Position numbers and translations under genes: made by a program. DNA of 23,667 bases from JBFWUM01 sp050247255 (lineage in GTDB: Bacteria > Acidobacteriota > Vicinamibacteria > Vicinamibacterales > UBA2999): positions 1 through 23,667 of the forward strand of contig JBFWUM010000056.1 in the NCBI GenBank assembly GCA_050247255.1. Reading direction: 5' to 3'. Shown piece after piece: positions 22,749 through 23,667 of this stretch. Under the pieces are notes generated by a model, which saw only the letters and a program-made list of their open reading frames with translations, searched no databases and had not been told where the DNA came from. Position 1 is the stretch's first letter, and each line of letters opens with the position of its first letter.

Positions 22749-23609
22749 CTAATTCTCGGGAACGATCGCGAAAGACCCGGGGCGCGCGGCGGGCATCACG
22801 ACCCACCCGGCGTTCACCGTGACGCTCCAGCCGTCGCCCTGCAGCAGGAGGTCGTCAAGCAGCACACCGTAGGCGGGGCCGGACGCGCCTTCGAAGTTTC
22901 CAACCAACGCCTGCTGGGAATCTGCGCCGGCAAGCCCGGAAGCGGCTGCACGCCGGGCATCCGCCGGCGAACTCGCCCAGGCAGCAACGCCGGTGTACGA
23001 CGCCAGACCTTCACGAATCTCTTCGCGGCGCTCGTTCTCGGCCGCACCCGGAAACAGGCGCCGGCGTTCGAGCCTGAAGGCCAGCGCATCGGCAATCGCT
23101 TCGGACCGGTTGCTCCCACCCGACTCGATCGCCCGGCGGAGAGCCCGCCATTCGAGGCGCAGCCACACGCGTCCTTCCAGGCTATCGAGATGCTCATTGA
23201 AGCCGTCATCCGTCATGAGCCCCAGCTCGGGCTGAACGCGATGAAACATCCCGTGGAGCATGATCTGCTGGCGAACTTCGGCGTCATCAAGCGGCAACAG
23301 GAACAACGGAAGGGCAAACCACCGCTGCCCGCCCCATGAGACCGGTCCGTCGGCAAAAAAGTTGAAGCGTGGTGCTGGACCCGCCGGTTCCGGCTGGCTC
23401 GTGGCGCGCGTGCCGGTCCTTGGGTCGAAGATCACCAGCGGACCACAAAGTGACACGCCCCATAGCCGGCCCGCGTCCCGCTCGCAGGTGCTCCTGGCTT
23501 CCTCGAAATAGACCGCGGCGAGCTGGGGATCGACCTGTGCCTCCGCGCCGGTCGGCGCCGTACACACCAGAAGCAACACCGGAACCTGGAGACGCCATCG
23601 AGTGGTCAT
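22749..23609 (-). CDS. Exported metalloprotease-like protein with HGxxH in place of HExxH
   Basis: The protein has 286 residues. GGAGG lies seven bases before ATG 23609, and a signal peptide ends at AEA (residue 24). The central part resembles acidobacterial proteins of unknown role that I recall with an HExxH-like site. Here it reads IMLHGMFHRVQPELGL, with H119-G120-M-F-H123, so the catalytic Glu is replaced by Gly. Nearby are NEHLDSLEGRVWLRLEWRAL (138-157) and EGLASYTGV (200-208), whose Glu200 could be the third ligand. The last 35 residues (252-286) share a pattern with the end of the next gene, 27 bp downstream, so the two are probably co-transcribed. Function is unknown; it may be an inactive or non-catalytic metal-binding protein. 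Bases 23610-23667 upstream hold only its ribosome site. Confidence 0.75.
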   Translation of the reverse strand: MTTRWRLQVPVLLLVCTAPTGAEAQVDPQLAAVYFEEARSTCERDAGRLWGVSLCGPLVIFDPRTGTRATSQPEPAGPAPRFNFFADGPVSWGGQRWFALPLFLLPLDDAEVRQQIMLHGMFHRVQPELGLMTDDGFNEHLDSLEGRVWLRLEWRALRRAIESGGSNRSEAIADALAFRLERRRLFPGAAENERREEIREGLASYTGVAAWASSPADARRAAASGLAGADSQQALVGNFEGASGPAYGVLLDDLLLQGDGWSVTVNAGWVVMPAARPGSFAIVPEN

Positions 23610-23667
23610 CGCATGTCCTCCGATCGGTCCGTCAACCGCGGCGGCTCAGCATCGCACCAGCCGGCGT

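Overview
The window looks like a high-GC Acidobacteriota metagenome scaffold, most probably Vicinamibacteria. This is inferred from gene families seen mainly in that phylum: several TIGR03435 proteins, a TIGR03436 VWA-type protein, an Oar-like TonB receptor, a CBM9-like/DUF5916 protein, and a BlaI/M56 pair. Four runs of exactly 100 N (5056, 6373, 9592, 21325) are scaffold joins of nominal length. Each cuts or adjoins a gene, so several proteins are incomplete and the true distances there are unknown. I saw no rRNA, tRNA, CRISPR array or insertion sequence.

Layout. 1-3326 (+): a tightly coupled export operon with an ABC ATPase, a polytopic permease and a membrane-anchored PD40/TolB-like propeller. 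3327-4660 (+): a heptameric tandem repeat, then a secreted alpha/beta hydrolase overlapping a small DoxX-like membrane protein. 4669-4980 (-): a convergent small coiled-coil protein with a C-terminal membrane anchor. 5156-9591 (+): four TIGR03435 domains around a BlaI repressor and an M56 (BlaR1-like) N-terminus. One of the domains is fused to a peptidase-MA-like HExxH metalloprotease. The BlaI promoter carries two dyads whose centres are 22 bp apart. 9692-14319 (+): an Oar-like outer-membrane receptor overlapping a secreted VWA protein that has a thrombospondin-3-like Ca2+ loop. 14329-15014 (-): a nucleotidyltransferase-fold protein coupled to a 64-residue partner, possibly leaderless. 15029-15281: a frameshifted coding remnant. 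15363-17060 (+): a secreted protein with about five carboxypeptidase-regulatory-like repeats. 17156-23609 (-): a CBM9/DUF5916 outer-membrane protein, a c-type-heme/propeller protein with its own terminator, a secreted esterase-like hydrolase, and a metalloprotease-like protein whose HExxH reads HGxxH.

How the genes fit together. Most products are predicted to be exported, periplasmic or outer-membrane, and no central-metabolism gene is present, so this is a cell-envelope and environment-facing region. The BlaI/M56 pair is the only clear regulatory circuit and may control the neighbouring TIGR03435 genes. The last two genes (21429-23609, minus) carry the same C-terminal module on unrelated N-terminal domains. 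That shared tail, the HGxxH substitution and the peptidase-TIGR03435 fusion are the most unusual signals here.
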